Under the pieces are notes generated by a model. That model was not told the DNA's origin. It did no database searches and worked only from the letters and a program-made list of their open reading frames with translations. Positions 9,221-17,587 of a stretch of 64,000 nucleotides of DNA are shown piece after piece. How positions within the stretch are numbered: the first letter of the stretch is position 1; every line of letters starts with the position of its first letter. The stretch spans positions 62,001 to 126,000 of the forward strand of contig NZ_CP109179.1 of the NCBI RefSeq assembly GCF_036248255.1, written 5' to 3'. The position numbers and the translations under genes were made by a program. This stretch comes from Streptomyces sp. NBC_01717. GTDB taxonomy: Bacteria; Actinomycetota; Actinomycetes; Streptomycetales; Streptomycetaceae.

Positions 9221-9251
9221 GAGGAACATCGGAACGAAAACCGGCGCTAAG
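9221..9251 (+). repeat. 31-bp direct repeat, right copy
   Basis: Right partner of 6023-6053, 3,198 bases away, one mismatch. It begins 58 bases after the stop of the effector-like gene. Confidence 0.8.
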
Positions 9252-9516
9252 AGACCTGACCGAAGCCGTTCGGGGTGTGCTCTCGCCTCCTCCAACGCGC
9301 TGGACGCGCCTGCGCCTCCACGTGCATCGGATGGTTGCGGAAGTAAGGGATTGAAGCGGCAGCGCCCGCACGAGTCCAGCGAGCCCAACACCTGAGCGTC
9401 ATTCACAGCCCCTTGGCGGCTGATGTCTGAGCTAGGACTGTGGGCCTGGTAGTTCAGAGAAGGCGTGTGAGGGTCGTCAGGCACCTACGGGAGTCGCCCA
9501 ATGGCGTCCTGGGGGC

Positions 9517-10104
9517 TCAGCCGTCGGTCTTGGGGGGGAACTTTTCTCTCACTTTCACGTCGATCAGCGCGTGCGTAAGCCGGTAGAAGCTGGGGTCTCC
9601 GTCGACCAGGAGCGTGTACGTGATTGCCTCTCCTGCCCCCAGGCGGCCGGGGCTGATACTCATTCCGTGGTCGTCCAAGCCGCCAGGTCTCAGGCCCAAG
9701 GCGCCGGGCGGCTCTGCCGCCATCGAGACCAGCTCCACGACCGGAAGGCCAAGGACGATGCGCAAGGGATCGCCCTGGTCGAACTGGGCGCTGGAGATGT
9801 CGCGGCGGCCGGTGTTCTCCAGGCGCAGGCTCACCAGGCGCGGATTGTGCAGCTCACGCTCTCCAAGGCGGATGTGCAGCACGTTGGCCGAGACGTTGCG
9901 CTGATGACGCTGGACCAGGGAGGAGGAGCTGAAGGAGTACACCAGGCGGCGCTTGGGGAAGGCGGCGCGGCGCGTGGCATACACCCCGGCGGCTCCGACG
10001 CCGGCACCGACGACGACGCCAGCAGCTGCCCAGAACGTCTCGGAGGACCAGAAGGGACCGGAGGCGGCCACAACGTCTGTCGCGGCGGCGAGAGTTGGGG
10101 TCAT
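9517..10104 (-). CDS. hypothetical protein with one N-terminal membrane helix
   Basis: A 195-residue protein. Residues about 23-45 (ETFWAAAGVVVGAGVGAAGV) form a single transmembrane helix, followed by a basic RRAAFPKRR that would place the remainder in the cytoplasm. The soluble part alternates short strands (LVYSFSSSSLV, LVSLRLENTG, AITYTLLVDGD, ALIDVKVREKF) and looks like an all-beta domain. I do not recognise a family. Upstream SD is weak, so the start could be internal. It stands alone. Confidence 0.65.
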   Translation of the reverse strand: MTPTLAAATDVVAASGPFWSSETFWAAAGVVVGAGVGAAGVYATRRAAFPKRRLVYSFSSSSLVQRHQRNVSANVLHIRLGERELHNPRLVSLRLENTGRRDISSAQFDQGDPLRIVLGLPVVELVSMAAEPPGALGLRPGGLDDHGMSISPGRLGAGEAITYTLLVDGDPSFYRLTHALIDVKVREKFPPKTDG

Positions 10105-10629
10105 GCGGGTGATCTAAGCAGACGTGGCAGGGCTGCCCTGGTGTACGTGCGGTGAGTATCGGACCCCACTCGGTCAATCGGGGCACAGCGTCCGAGTCGC
10201 GTCGCCGACAACCGGAACATCAACTTCTTAGTTCGGAGAAGGCATGTAGGGCAAGTGGCCGTTTTCGCACATGCCTTACGGGTATCCGAGGGATCGTCAG
10301 GCACGTACGGCATGTGCGTAAGCGTTGTGGGTGCGCCACCTTGCGCCGGATCAACGAATTCTTGAGCGATCCCCCCTGCCGAGCGATTGTCGGCGGATGC
10401 CCCTCCCGGCCCGTCGTGCTCACCGTGCCTGGGTCCAGTCGCCCGCCTCCGCGCCCCGGATCCCCCGGTTCAGTCGCGGCACCGGACCGGGTGCGGTCTC
10501 GGTGGGGCGCACGAACGTCCAGGCGACCGCCCCGGCCCATGGTCGGGGCGGTCGCGCGTCCCCGCCATACTGAATATGGCGAACCGTCATAATGTGTCCC
10601 ATTCTGTCAGCTCGGTCGGGAGGATTGCT

Positions 10630-11790
10630 GTGACTATCTGTCAAACCGTGAGCGGGGTGGGCGCGCAGGGGGCCCTCCCGTCGTCGGCGCCGCCTGGTCT
10701 TCGAGTGCGTCGCTCGTGGTGGGGTGGGTTGCTGCGGGCGCTGGTGGCAGGTCTCGTGCTAGTGGCCGGCCTGGCCCTGCCCATGGTGGCCCCGCAGCCC
10801 GCCCAGGCCGTGCCGCCCGGCACCTACGCCTACGTCGCCAACTTCCTCGATGGCACGGTGTCGGTGATCAACACAGCGACGAACACGGTGGTGGTCACGG
10901 TTCCCGTCGGCGATGCGCCGTGGGGAGTGGCGGTGTCGCCGGACGGCACCCGCGCCTACGTCACTAACCGCGCCGATGGCACGGTGTCCGTGATTAACAC
11001 CGCGACCGACACGGTCGTCGCCACCGTCCCCGTCGGCCTTGAGCCCCTGGGGGTGGCGGTGTCGCCGGACGGCACCCGCGCCTACGTCACCAACTTCAGC
11101 GCCAACACGGTGTCCGTGATCAAAACGAACACGAACACGGTCGTCGCCACCATCCCCGTCGGCGATGCTCCCATCGGGGTGGCGGTGTCGCCGAACGGCA
11201 CCCGCGCCTACGTCACCAATTCCGACGACGACACGGTGTCCGTGATCAAGACGAACACGAACACGGTCGTCGCCACCATCCCCGTCGGCGACTTCCCGTT
11301 CGGGGTGGCGGTGTCGCCGAACGGCACCCGCGCCTACATCACCAATTCCGACGCCAACACGGTGTCCGTGATCAAAACGAACACGAACACGGTCGTCGTC
11401 ACCATCCCCGTCGGCGATGTGCCCCAGGGGGTGGCGGTGTCGCGGGACGGCGCCCGCGCCTACGTCATCAACGCCGACGACGACACGGTGTCGGTGATCA
11501 AGACGAACACGAACACGGTCGTCGCCACCATCCTCGTCGGCGATGCGCCTCGAGAGGTGGCGGTGTCGCCGGACGGCACCCGCGCCTACGTCACCGACGC
11601 CAACGACGACACGGTGTCCGTGATCAACACCGCCACCAACACCGTCGTGGCCACCGTCCCCGTCGACGACCTCCCGTTCGGGGTGGCGATCGGAGTCGTG
11701 CCCTGCCCAGGCCACGGCAAGCCGGGTCACGGAAAGCCAGGCCACGACCGGCCCAACCACGGCCACCGCCACCGCCCTGGCCCCCGGTAA
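10630..11790 (+). CDS. secreted YVTN-family beta-propeller repeat protein
   Basis: 386 residues from a GTG placed 6 bases after GGGAGG. An Arg-rich signal peptide (RVRRSWWGGLLRAL, then a hydrophobic run ending AQA) precedes seven 42-residue repeats of the form AYV-N--D-TVSVI-T-TNTVVATIPVGD-P-GVAVSPDGTR, i.e. a seven-bladed YVTN/YncE-type propeller. These are extracellular proteins of mostly unknown ligand. The C-terminus is a His/Gly/Pro/Lys tail (PGHGKPGHGKPGH...), possibly metal- or wall-binding. Blades 3-6 are close to identical, suggesting recent duplication. Upstream in-frame ATG at 10576 lacks a good SD. Confidence 0.85.
   Translation: MTICQTVSGVGAQGALPSSAPPGLRVRRSWWGGLLRALVAGLVLVAGLALPMVAPQPAQAVPPGTYAYVANFLDGTVSVINTATNTVVVTVPVGDAPWGVAVSPDGTRAYVTNRADGTVSVINTATDTVVATVPVGLEPLGVAVSPDGTRAYVTNFSANTVSVIKTNTNTVVATIPVGDAPIGVAVSPNGTRAYVTNSDDDTVSVIKTNTNTVVATIPVGDFPFGVAVSPNGTRAYITNSDANTVSVIKTNTNTVVVTIPVGDVPQGVAVSRDGARAYVINADDDTVSVIKTNTNTVVATILVGDAPREVAVSPDGTRAYVTDANDDTVSVINTATNTVVATVPVDDLPFGVAIGVVPCPGHGKPGHGKPGHDRPNHGHRHRPGPR
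10825..11700 (+). repeat. 126-bp tandem repeats in the propeller gene
   Basis: Seven tandem 126-bp units encoding the propeller blades. The middle units share long blocks such as GGTGTCCGTGATCAA and CGAACACGAACACGGTCGTC. The repeat makes blade number likely to vary by recombination. Confidence 0.85.
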
Positions 11791-12003
11791 CCGAACACCG
11801 GCATGACGAACGCCCCGGCGCCGGCCGCCCACCCTCGGACCACCGACGCCAGGGCATCCCGTGACCACGCAACCCCACACCACGGCCCGCCGCCCAAAGC
11901 CTCCGCCGACCCTCCGCACCCGACCGGACCACCGATCAGACCGCGCTACGTGACTCACTTGCCTGAACGGCCGAACTCGCGCTGACCTGCACGTTCTCTT
12001 GAC

Positions 12004-12029
12004 AACCCCAGATAATGGCCGCTGGGGTT
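12004..12029 (+). terminator. stem-loop with T-run, probable terminator
   Basis: AACCCCAG / CTGGGGTT 8-base perfect stem with a ten-base loop, followed by T-rich sequence, between the converging propeller gene and the minus-strand gene at 12202-12820. The rest of 11791-12201 shows nothing recognisable. Confidence 0.55.
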
Positions 12030-12201
12030 TCTGGACTTTCTGGACCGCTCCACGCGGGCCCGCGCGGGAGATTCGGTGCTTCCGTTTGCTAGCAAGCAAG
12101 CTTGTCAGCTGGCTCGCTCGTCAGGCCCGCGGAGCGAGTGGCAGGGCCGCCCCGGCGTCTCCGGCCAGGGCGGCCCTTTGTCCTTCGATCCGGCGCCCGG
12201 G

Positions 12202-12820
12202 CTACCTCTTGACGTGCGCGGCGTCCACGCTGTCGTCGATGCGGAGCCGGATGCCGGTGGTCTGGCCGGCCTCGGCGTCCGGATCGAGCAGGGCCACGAA
12301 CTCGGCGAGCTTGTTGTAGAGCCTGCCGCAGCGTGCGGAGGCCGCGACGTCGTCCTCCTTCGCCCCCTCGTGCAGCGTGCTCAGGAGCTGGGTGAGGTTG
12401 TGGCCGGAGAGGAGCACCTCCTGCATCCCGCTGCGGGTGAGGCCTTCGGAGACCTTCTTGATCCGTCCCTCCGGCAGGTTCGGGTCAACGGTGAACCGCC
12501 GCGCCTCAATGATGTCCGGGCAGTAAGGCACCCCGAGAAGCGCTTCGGTGCTCTGGGTCCAGGCCGGCTTCCACTGGCCGAATGCGCGGACGGCCATGAA
12601 GGTCCATGTGTCCTCGTGACAGGTCAGGGTCAAGTACGAGACGCCGGTGACCGCCCTCATGTTCTGGTTGTGCACGGCCAGGTCGGCGGTGTTCGTCGCG
12701 ATCGCCTTCTGCCGCGCCGCCCGGCTCGCGCCAGCGCTTCTCCTGCTCCCACTGCTCCTGCTCGATCTGCCGCTTCGCGGACTGGTTGGCCCGGTACTCC
12801 TCGCGCCACGTCTTGAACAC
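12202..12820 (-). pseudogene. hypothetical protein, one frameshift
   Basis: GTG at 12820 follows GGAGGGT. The first frame gives FKTWREEYRANQSAKRQIEQ, a charged helix, to about 12740. The reading then shifts by one base to AARQKAIATNTADLAVHNQN, YLTLTCHEDTWTFMAVRAFG and onward to the stop at 12202, total about 205 residues. The second part has a normal protein composition with no known motif. The shift sits in a GC-rich run and may be sequencing error or real inactivation. Function unknown. Confidence 0.6.
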
Positions 12821-13019
12821 GTACCCTCCCCGATTCGCTACCGAAAGTGAGAAGACTATGACGATGCGTGTCCGGCGCTCGGCAGTGCGCATCTGGCCGG
12901 TCCCCCGTCCGCGAAGCGCGGACGGGGGTGGTCGTGTCGGATAACCTCTCCCTGTCCGACGCGACAAACCCGGACATGACAGCGGGTCAGAGCGGCCCGG
13001 CAGGAGGGGATCCACCGGT

Positions 13020-13364
13020 ATGGCGCACGGCATCACCGAGGACGACGACGCGACCGCGCGCGCGTTCATCGCGTACTACCTCCACGACGTCACCGCGAGC
13101 GCCGCCGAGGACGGCCACCCCGCCCTCATCAAGGCCGCGGCCGCCGAACGCACCGCGTGGGAGGAGCACGGCCGCCTGGAGGGAAGGACCCCGATGCTCA
13201 TCAACCGCTGGGCCCTGCAGAACGCGGTCAGGACCGGACAGGACGCCGTCGCCGGACGAGCCGCCCACGCCGACTTCGAGCGGGCCAAGGCCGACCAGAG
13301 GGCCGTGGCCCGCTGGCTAGCCGCCCACGGCTACCGCGCCGCGGCGCACCCGGGCCATGCGTGA
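13020..13364 (+). CDS. hypothetical helical protein coupled to the recombinase
   Basis: A 114-residue, Ala-rich, mostly helical protein (FIAYYLHDVTASAAEDGHP, RWALQNAVRTGQDAVAGRAA). The ATG lies about nine bases after AGGAGGGG. Its stop overlaps the GTG of the recombinase gene by four bases (GTGA at 13361), so the two are almost certainly translationally coupled. It has no visible HTH, so it does not look like a typical excisionase. An accessory role for the recombinase is inferred from context only. Confidence 0.7.
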   Translation: MAHGITEDDDATARAFIAYYLHDVTASAAEDGHPALIKAAAAERTAWEEHGRLEGRTPMLINRWALQNAVRTGQDAVAGRAAHADFERAKADQRAVARWLAAHGYRAAAHPGHA

Positions 13365-14587
13365 GCGCCCTCGAGGCGGACACCGCGGTGGTGCCCGCTC
13401 CGGCGGCCGCCGACGAGCGCCAGGTGCTCGTGGAGCGGTGGGCCCAGCGGCACGGCATCGACGCTGCCCAGCGCCTCGCCGAGTCAGAGGACCTCGCCGA
13501 CGCGGTCGCCGCCGAGCTCACCCCGGACAACACCCTCGACACCTACGCGAAGTCCTGGCGGGTGTGGGAACGGTTCTGCGCCGCCACCGGCCTGCCCCCC
13601 TCCGAGGGCGACCGCGGCTCCCTGGTCGCGTTCGTGACCTGGATGCTGCGCGAGGGCCAGCACAACGGGCGCGGCTACGCCCCCAGTTCCGCCGGCACCC
13701 ACCTGGCGGCCACGGTCGTCGGCCTGCACGAGCGCGTGGCCACGGTCAGCAGCGACGACGAGAGCGAGGCCCGCAAGGCGCTGGAGGGCCTGGCGGTGAA
13801 GCTGCTCCAGGCCGGGGAACGGCGCGGCCGCGGCCAGGCGGTCAGCGCCGACATCGACGGCCTGTACGCGATCGCCCGCTCCTGCCCCGACACCCTCACC
13901 GGCGCCCGGGACAAGGCCCTGGTCCTCACCGGCTTCCACTACGCCTCGCGCTCCCAGGACCCCGCCGGACTACTGACCGGCGACGTCACCCTGCACCCGC
14001 GCGGCCTGGTCATCGCGGTGCTCACCGGCAAGACCAAGCACTCGGTGCGCAACGCGAAACTCGCCTACGCCCAGGACCCGGAGGTCTGCCCGGTGCGGGC
14101 CTGGACCGCCTACCGCACCCGGCTGGTCACCGGGCACGGCGAGCAGTGGGCCGACCCGTCGACCCCGGCGTTCGTCGGCATCGACCGGCACGGCCACATC
14201 ACCGGCGGAATGGTCCCCGACAGCGTCACCCGCCCCGTCAAACGGATCTCGAAGCGCGCCGAGGTCCCGATCCACCGGACCGGCCACTCGCTGCGCATCG
14301 GACTCGCTTCCGCCGCCCTCAAGCGCGGGCGCGACGGCATCGTCATCGCCGACCAGGGCGGCTGGGCCCGCCACTCCCGCTCCATGCTCGCCTACATGCA
14401 GCGCGAGGGCGGCTGGGACGACAACGCCTCCACGGCCTCACCTGACCAACGAAACGGGAAGGGCCCCGATCTATCGGTGCGGGAGCCTTCTTTCAAGTCT
14501 TACCGGCAGAATCTCCGGCGGGTTATCGGCCGATCATCTTGTGCAGCACTCCCACCCCTGCGCCGCTGGCTGACAGGCCGGCGATGA
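13361..14587 (+). CDS. tyrosine recombinase/integrase
   Basis: The 408-residue frame contains an N-terminal SAM-like DNA-binding region (TYAKSWRVWERFCAATGL) and a C-terminal catalytic domain. The catalytic Arg lies in HYASRSQD, a Lys in LTGKTKHS, H-x-x-R in GHSLRI, a Trp in the next motif (GGWARH), and the nucleophilic Tyr in MLAYMQREGG. GTG start overlaps the upstream ORF. After the Tyr motif relatives usually end within a few residues. Here one missing G at about 14435 would convert an expected ASTGLT-stop into a 50-residue extension that runs into the opposite-strand gene, so the natural end is probably near 14445. It may once have served a small integrative element. Confidence 0.85.
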   Translation: MSALEADTAVVPAPAAADERQVLVERWAQRHGIDAAQRLAESEDLADAVAAELTPDNTLDTYAKSWRVWERFCAATGLPPSEGDRGSLVAFVTWMLREGQHNGRGYAPSSAGTHLAATVVGLHERVATVSSDDESEARKALEGLAVKLLQAGERRGRGQAVSADIDGLYAIARSCPDTLTGARDKALVLTGFHYASRSQDPAGLLTGDVTLHPRGLVIAVLTGKTKHSVRNAKLAYAQDPEVCPVRAWTAYRTRLVTGHGEQWADPSTPAFVGIDRHGHITGGMVPDSVTRPVKRISKRAEVPIHRTGHSLRIGLASAALKRGRDGIVIADQGGWARHSRSMLAYMQREGGWDDNASTASPDQRNGKGPDLSVREPSFKSYRQNLRRVIGRSSCAALPPLRRWLTGRR

Positions 14588-14798
14588 CGGAGAGAGAAGC
14601 GTTGGCCGTGCCGAGGAAGGTGAGCGCTCCGACGACGAGGCCGATGAGCGCGGCCGATACGAAGACCAAGGCCGCATGAGCGTTGATCAGCGGATCGTAG
14701 TCGGGTGGACTCTGTCGAGCACGTGATCGAACCCTTAAGTCCTGCGGACGCTGTCGTACCCCTGAGGTACTTTGAGAGTCAGTCAACGGTTCTCCCAT
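14523..14798 (-). CDS. small membrane protein, two helices
   Basis: 91 residues. A polar, basic N-terminus of about 40 residues (RQRPQDLRVRSRARQSPPDY) precedes two hydrophobic helices (ALVFVSAALIGLVVGALTF and LSVIAGLSASGAGVGVL). ATG with GAAGAG upstream. It converges with and overlaps the extended end of the recombinase frame. Family unknown. Confidence 0.6.
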   Translation of the reverse strand: MGEPLTDSQSTSGVRQRPQDLRVRSRARQSPPDYDPLINAHAALVFVSAALIGLVVGALTFLGTANASLSVIAGLSASGAGVGVLHKMIGR

Positions 14799-15827
14799 CT
14801 CTTCATGGCGGTGGAGCCCGACGGCGATGAGAGGGAGACCTCGGGCTGCGGCGGCCTCGACAGCGATGCCGCATTTCGGGTCTCCCTTCGTCGTTTCGAA
14901 GGGCGTCGGTCGACGCCTTGAATTTACGGCACCGGACTGACAGCCGAGGGGAACTCCCGAGTACCGTCACGCGTTCCAGGGCCAGTTGGACAGGTGTCTA
15001 CCGTCAAGCGAACGCATTATGCGAAACGACACCGACAAACACGACGCCCGATCAGGTCGGCGCAGGTCAGGGCGCGCGTCGCGGTCATCGAGCTGATGCA
15101 TCGGCATCGACCACGCCTGGAAATGGGTGTGAGCGATGGCACATTGAGAGCTCGGCTATGTAGTCCACGTCGGCCGTCATCTTGTCGTCCTCCTTGTTCA
15201 GCTCCTCGATCTCCCGCAGTGGCACGACCACGAAGGAACTTGCAGGTCAACTGCACGTCCTCGCAGATGGGCTCCTGGCCATTGCGCGAGCGTGTAGTCG
15301 CCTTGGACGTCCGCAGGCCCTGCATTCCCAGGAGGTGAGGATCTGCACTCACCCCTTCGCGAGGCGCACTCGTTGGTCAGCATGATCAGAGGGTGCGACG
15401 AGTCGAAGGTGATCGGGTCATCCAAAGGCCGGACGGCGCCGGCCGGTCCGGCCAGTTTGCCCGTCCAGCCAGGAGCGTACGGCTTCGTCCAAGGCATCCT
15501 GGATCTCGATGTCCTGGGTCACCTTGGGACCGCTCCCCCACTGGATCTCCGACCGGTTGGGCATCCGGAACTTCTGAACAGCGGGTTCGATGGCGGGCGG
15601 CAGGTCGACGCTTGTCGTCCGCAGCGGTCACGTCGTTCACGACGGACCCGGGGCCGATCAGGTACCTGCCGCTCCGGCCCGGCGGTGGGCCCTCACCACT
15701 GGGCACCCTTCCTGGACGCCCGCAGCAGCATCGCGAGAGTCGCGCGGGCGGCGTTCGGGAACCGGTCGGTTGTTGCATACGCGATCCGATTCGCTGATCT
15801 CGGCTGACGCCCACCACAATCACGCCC
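14799..15827. other. gene-poor region with coding relics
   Basis: No intact gene. On the minus strand, about 15480-15625, a 60-codon stretch reads VDLPPAIEPAVQKFRMPNRS then EIQWGSGPKVTQDIEIQDAL. At about 15380-15430 another reads DPITFDSSHPLIMLTNECA, which resembles the C-terminal ATPase motif of phage/plasmid D5-type primases. Stops separate them from any start. They look like remains of a replication or mobile-element gene. Confidence 0.4.
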
Positions 15828-16466
15828 ATGCCTGACTGGATGCCCTCGTGGGGCACGACCGCGCTGATCTCGATCGTGACGTCCCTGCTCACCCTCATAG
15901 TCAGCGGGCGTTACATCTCGCCCCTGCTCGAAGTCCGCAACCGGCGCTTCCAGACGAAGATGCAGGCTCGCGAGAAGTTCCAGGCCCACATGCTGACCGT
16001 CCTGTCCGCGGCTACCCGACTGCTCGCCGCACCCATCCCGGCCGAGTCGACCGACACGGTCCGCGCCGCGCTACGGGAGGATCGCGCCCGCTGGCGTGCC
16101 CAGATCGACGAGGCGACCCGGTACCTCACCGACCACTTCGAGCAGATCGCCTTTGCCTACGCCGGGTCGCAGATCCCTGAACTGGCCGTGCGGTACTCGG
16201 GCAACGCTCGCATGGTCTGGATCTCGGACCGGAGCGAGGACCGCAAGCTGAACGCCCTTCGGGACATCACCCAGCACTGCCATGCGCTGTTCTTCGACAG
16301 CCCCCTGTACGCCCCGCAGCGGGCTCGCTCCTGGCGGGAGCTGGAACGGCTGCTGGACGAGCTGGAAGCCCCCGACGCCCCGAACACCGGGCAAGCGGCG
16401 GCAACGGTTGACGGTCGTTGGTTGGCGACTCATGTCGTGCCGCCAGGGCACGTCCCGCTGCGGTAG
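15828..16466 (+). CDS. hypothetical protein with N-terminal membrane helix
   Basis: 212 residues starting MPDWMPSWGTTALIS. A single N-terminal transmembrane helix (about 9-27, TTALISIVTSLLTLIVSGRY) is followed by a long alpha-helical cytoplasmic domain (KMQAREKFQAHMLTVLSAAT, WRAQIDEATRYLTDHFEQIA, LNALRDITQHCHALFF). Proteins with this one-helix-plus-four-helix-bundle layout are frequent unnamed genes in Streptomyces. No catalytic motif is visible. Confidence 0.75.
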   Translation: MPDWMPSWGTTALISIVTSLLTLIVSGRYISPLLEVRNRRFQTKMQAREKFQAHMLTVLSAATRLLAAPIPAESTDTVRAALREDRARWRAQIDEATRYLTDHFEQIAFAYAGSQIPELAVRYSGNARMVWISDRSEDRKLNALRDITQHCHALFFDSPLYAPQRARSWRELERLLDELEAPDAPNTGQAAATVDGRWLATHVVPPGHVPLR

Positions 16467-16662
16467 CCGCTCCTCCGTGATCAACGCTCCTAACGGAGCG
16501 CACGGGGCAGCTCAGGTGATGGTGCCGGTTCGGCCTGCCCCTGCGGAACTGTCGCGCCGCCACAAGCCCCGTGTGACGCCTTTCGACGCACCGTGCAGAT
16601 TCTCCCTCCCCCGGCACGGCCGGATCGCGCCCTACCCGTACTGACGGACCGTCCGGACCCTG

Positions 16663-17100
16663 GTGAGCATGGGGGACACCGAGAACACCGCCGACCGCCC
16701 GGACCGCCCCGACAACGCGCTGCAGGCCGCCCTCGAGGGCGCGACCGCCCCACCACCACCCGCACCACCAGAATGCCCGCACTGCGCACTGCCCCAGAAC
16801 CGCTACCCCACCCTCTATGACGGGCACTGGGTACTCCTCGAGCCGAGGATCTTCGTCCCCGCCCACACCGTTCCCCCGCGCCGGCGATGGGTCCTCACCC
16901 TGGACGGGACCGCTATGAACCTGTGGGACGCCGAGCCCTTGCCCGGAACCCAGTGCCGGATCGCACACCGCATGGTCTGCCCCTACCTCGAACCCGAAGA
17001 CCCCCCGTTGTGGGCCACCGCGCTCCGCAACGAAAACGAACGAAAGGCGCAACGCCTGTTCAACCTGCCCGAGGACTGGAACCTCCCAGACACCGGCTGA
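16663..17100 (+). CDS. DUF6083 protein
   Basis: 145 residues. After a disordered Pro-rich start, a zinc-binding-like CPHCALPQNRYPT leads into VLLEPRIFVPAHTVPPRRRW, DGTAMNLWDAEPLPGTQCRI and a C-terminal LRNENERKAQRLFNLPEDW. This order of motifs is that of the Streptomyces DUF6083 family, of unknown function. The start is either GTG 16663 or ATG 16669; no strong SD decides. It stands alone. Confidence 0.8.
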   Translation: MSMGDTENTADRPDRPDNALQAALEGATAPPPPAPPECPHCALPQNRYPTLYDGHWVLLEPRIFVPAHTVPPRRRWVLTLDGTAMNLWDAEPLPGTQCRIAHRMVCPYLEPEDPPLWATALRNENERKAQRLFNLPEDWNLPDTG

Positions 17101-17527
17101 CCTCCGCGGATCATCCCGGTACGGTGATCAACGGCAGGGCTTTGCCCCGCCTCATGTGCCCCGGATCAGCGCTCTGGCCCGGGGCACAGCCGTGTCCCCC
17201 CGGTCTGTCGGTGGCCACTGCAACCCTGACCGGAAACGCCCGGCCGGTGCCTCCTCCCCGTCGGGGCCATCTGCCCTGCTCCCCGAAGTCCCCCAGTTCC
17301 ACGACGTCGCCGTCAGGCAGAGCAGGCAACGCCTCCCGGTCCAGCTCGTACAGGTCGTCCAACACGCCGGCCGTGTCGCGCCGCGCTGCGACAGTAAGAG
17401 CAACGAGGTGGAGCGTCCCAGCGATACGGCGCACCCAGATGTGTCGAGCACCGGCTGCTCAGCGTCACCGAGAGGCCGCGCTGGGCGACATCACCGCCTC
17501 CACCCTGCGCGCCTACATCTCGCGCAG

Positions 17528-17587
17528 TTCGAGCGACGTGCCGATGCCCCGACGAAGGCGGGCAAGGCATCAGCAGCCTTCCAGCTA
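17528..17587 (+). pseudogene. 5' side of a helicase-associated-domain gene broken by two ISs
   Basis: Reads ...FERRADAPTKAGKASAAFQL up to the TA at 17586-17587. Deleting both ISs and the extra TAs joins it in frame to the segment starting at 20165 (GVQALAQYIAREG), restoring the helicase-associated pattern AF--G--AL--Y--REG. Upstream of about 17528 the gene cannot be followed; 17101-17527 shows no other clear gene. Confidence 0.7.

Noticed and set aside
10825..11700. Regular repeats that might suggest a CRISPR array
   Set aside because: The 126-bp units are contiguous coding repeats without spacers; no cas genes or true repeat-spacer pattern are in the window.
10759..12099. 446-codon minus-strand frame of VGDVGAGAVRRHRH-type repeats
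   Set aside because: It is the antisense image of the tandem propeller repeats, with no start signal or signal peptide.
17111..17434. Minus-strand frame with VLDDLYELDREALPALPDGD
   Set aside because: Plausible composition for a stretch, but no SD and no family, and the plus strand here may belong to the interrupted gene; not enough support.
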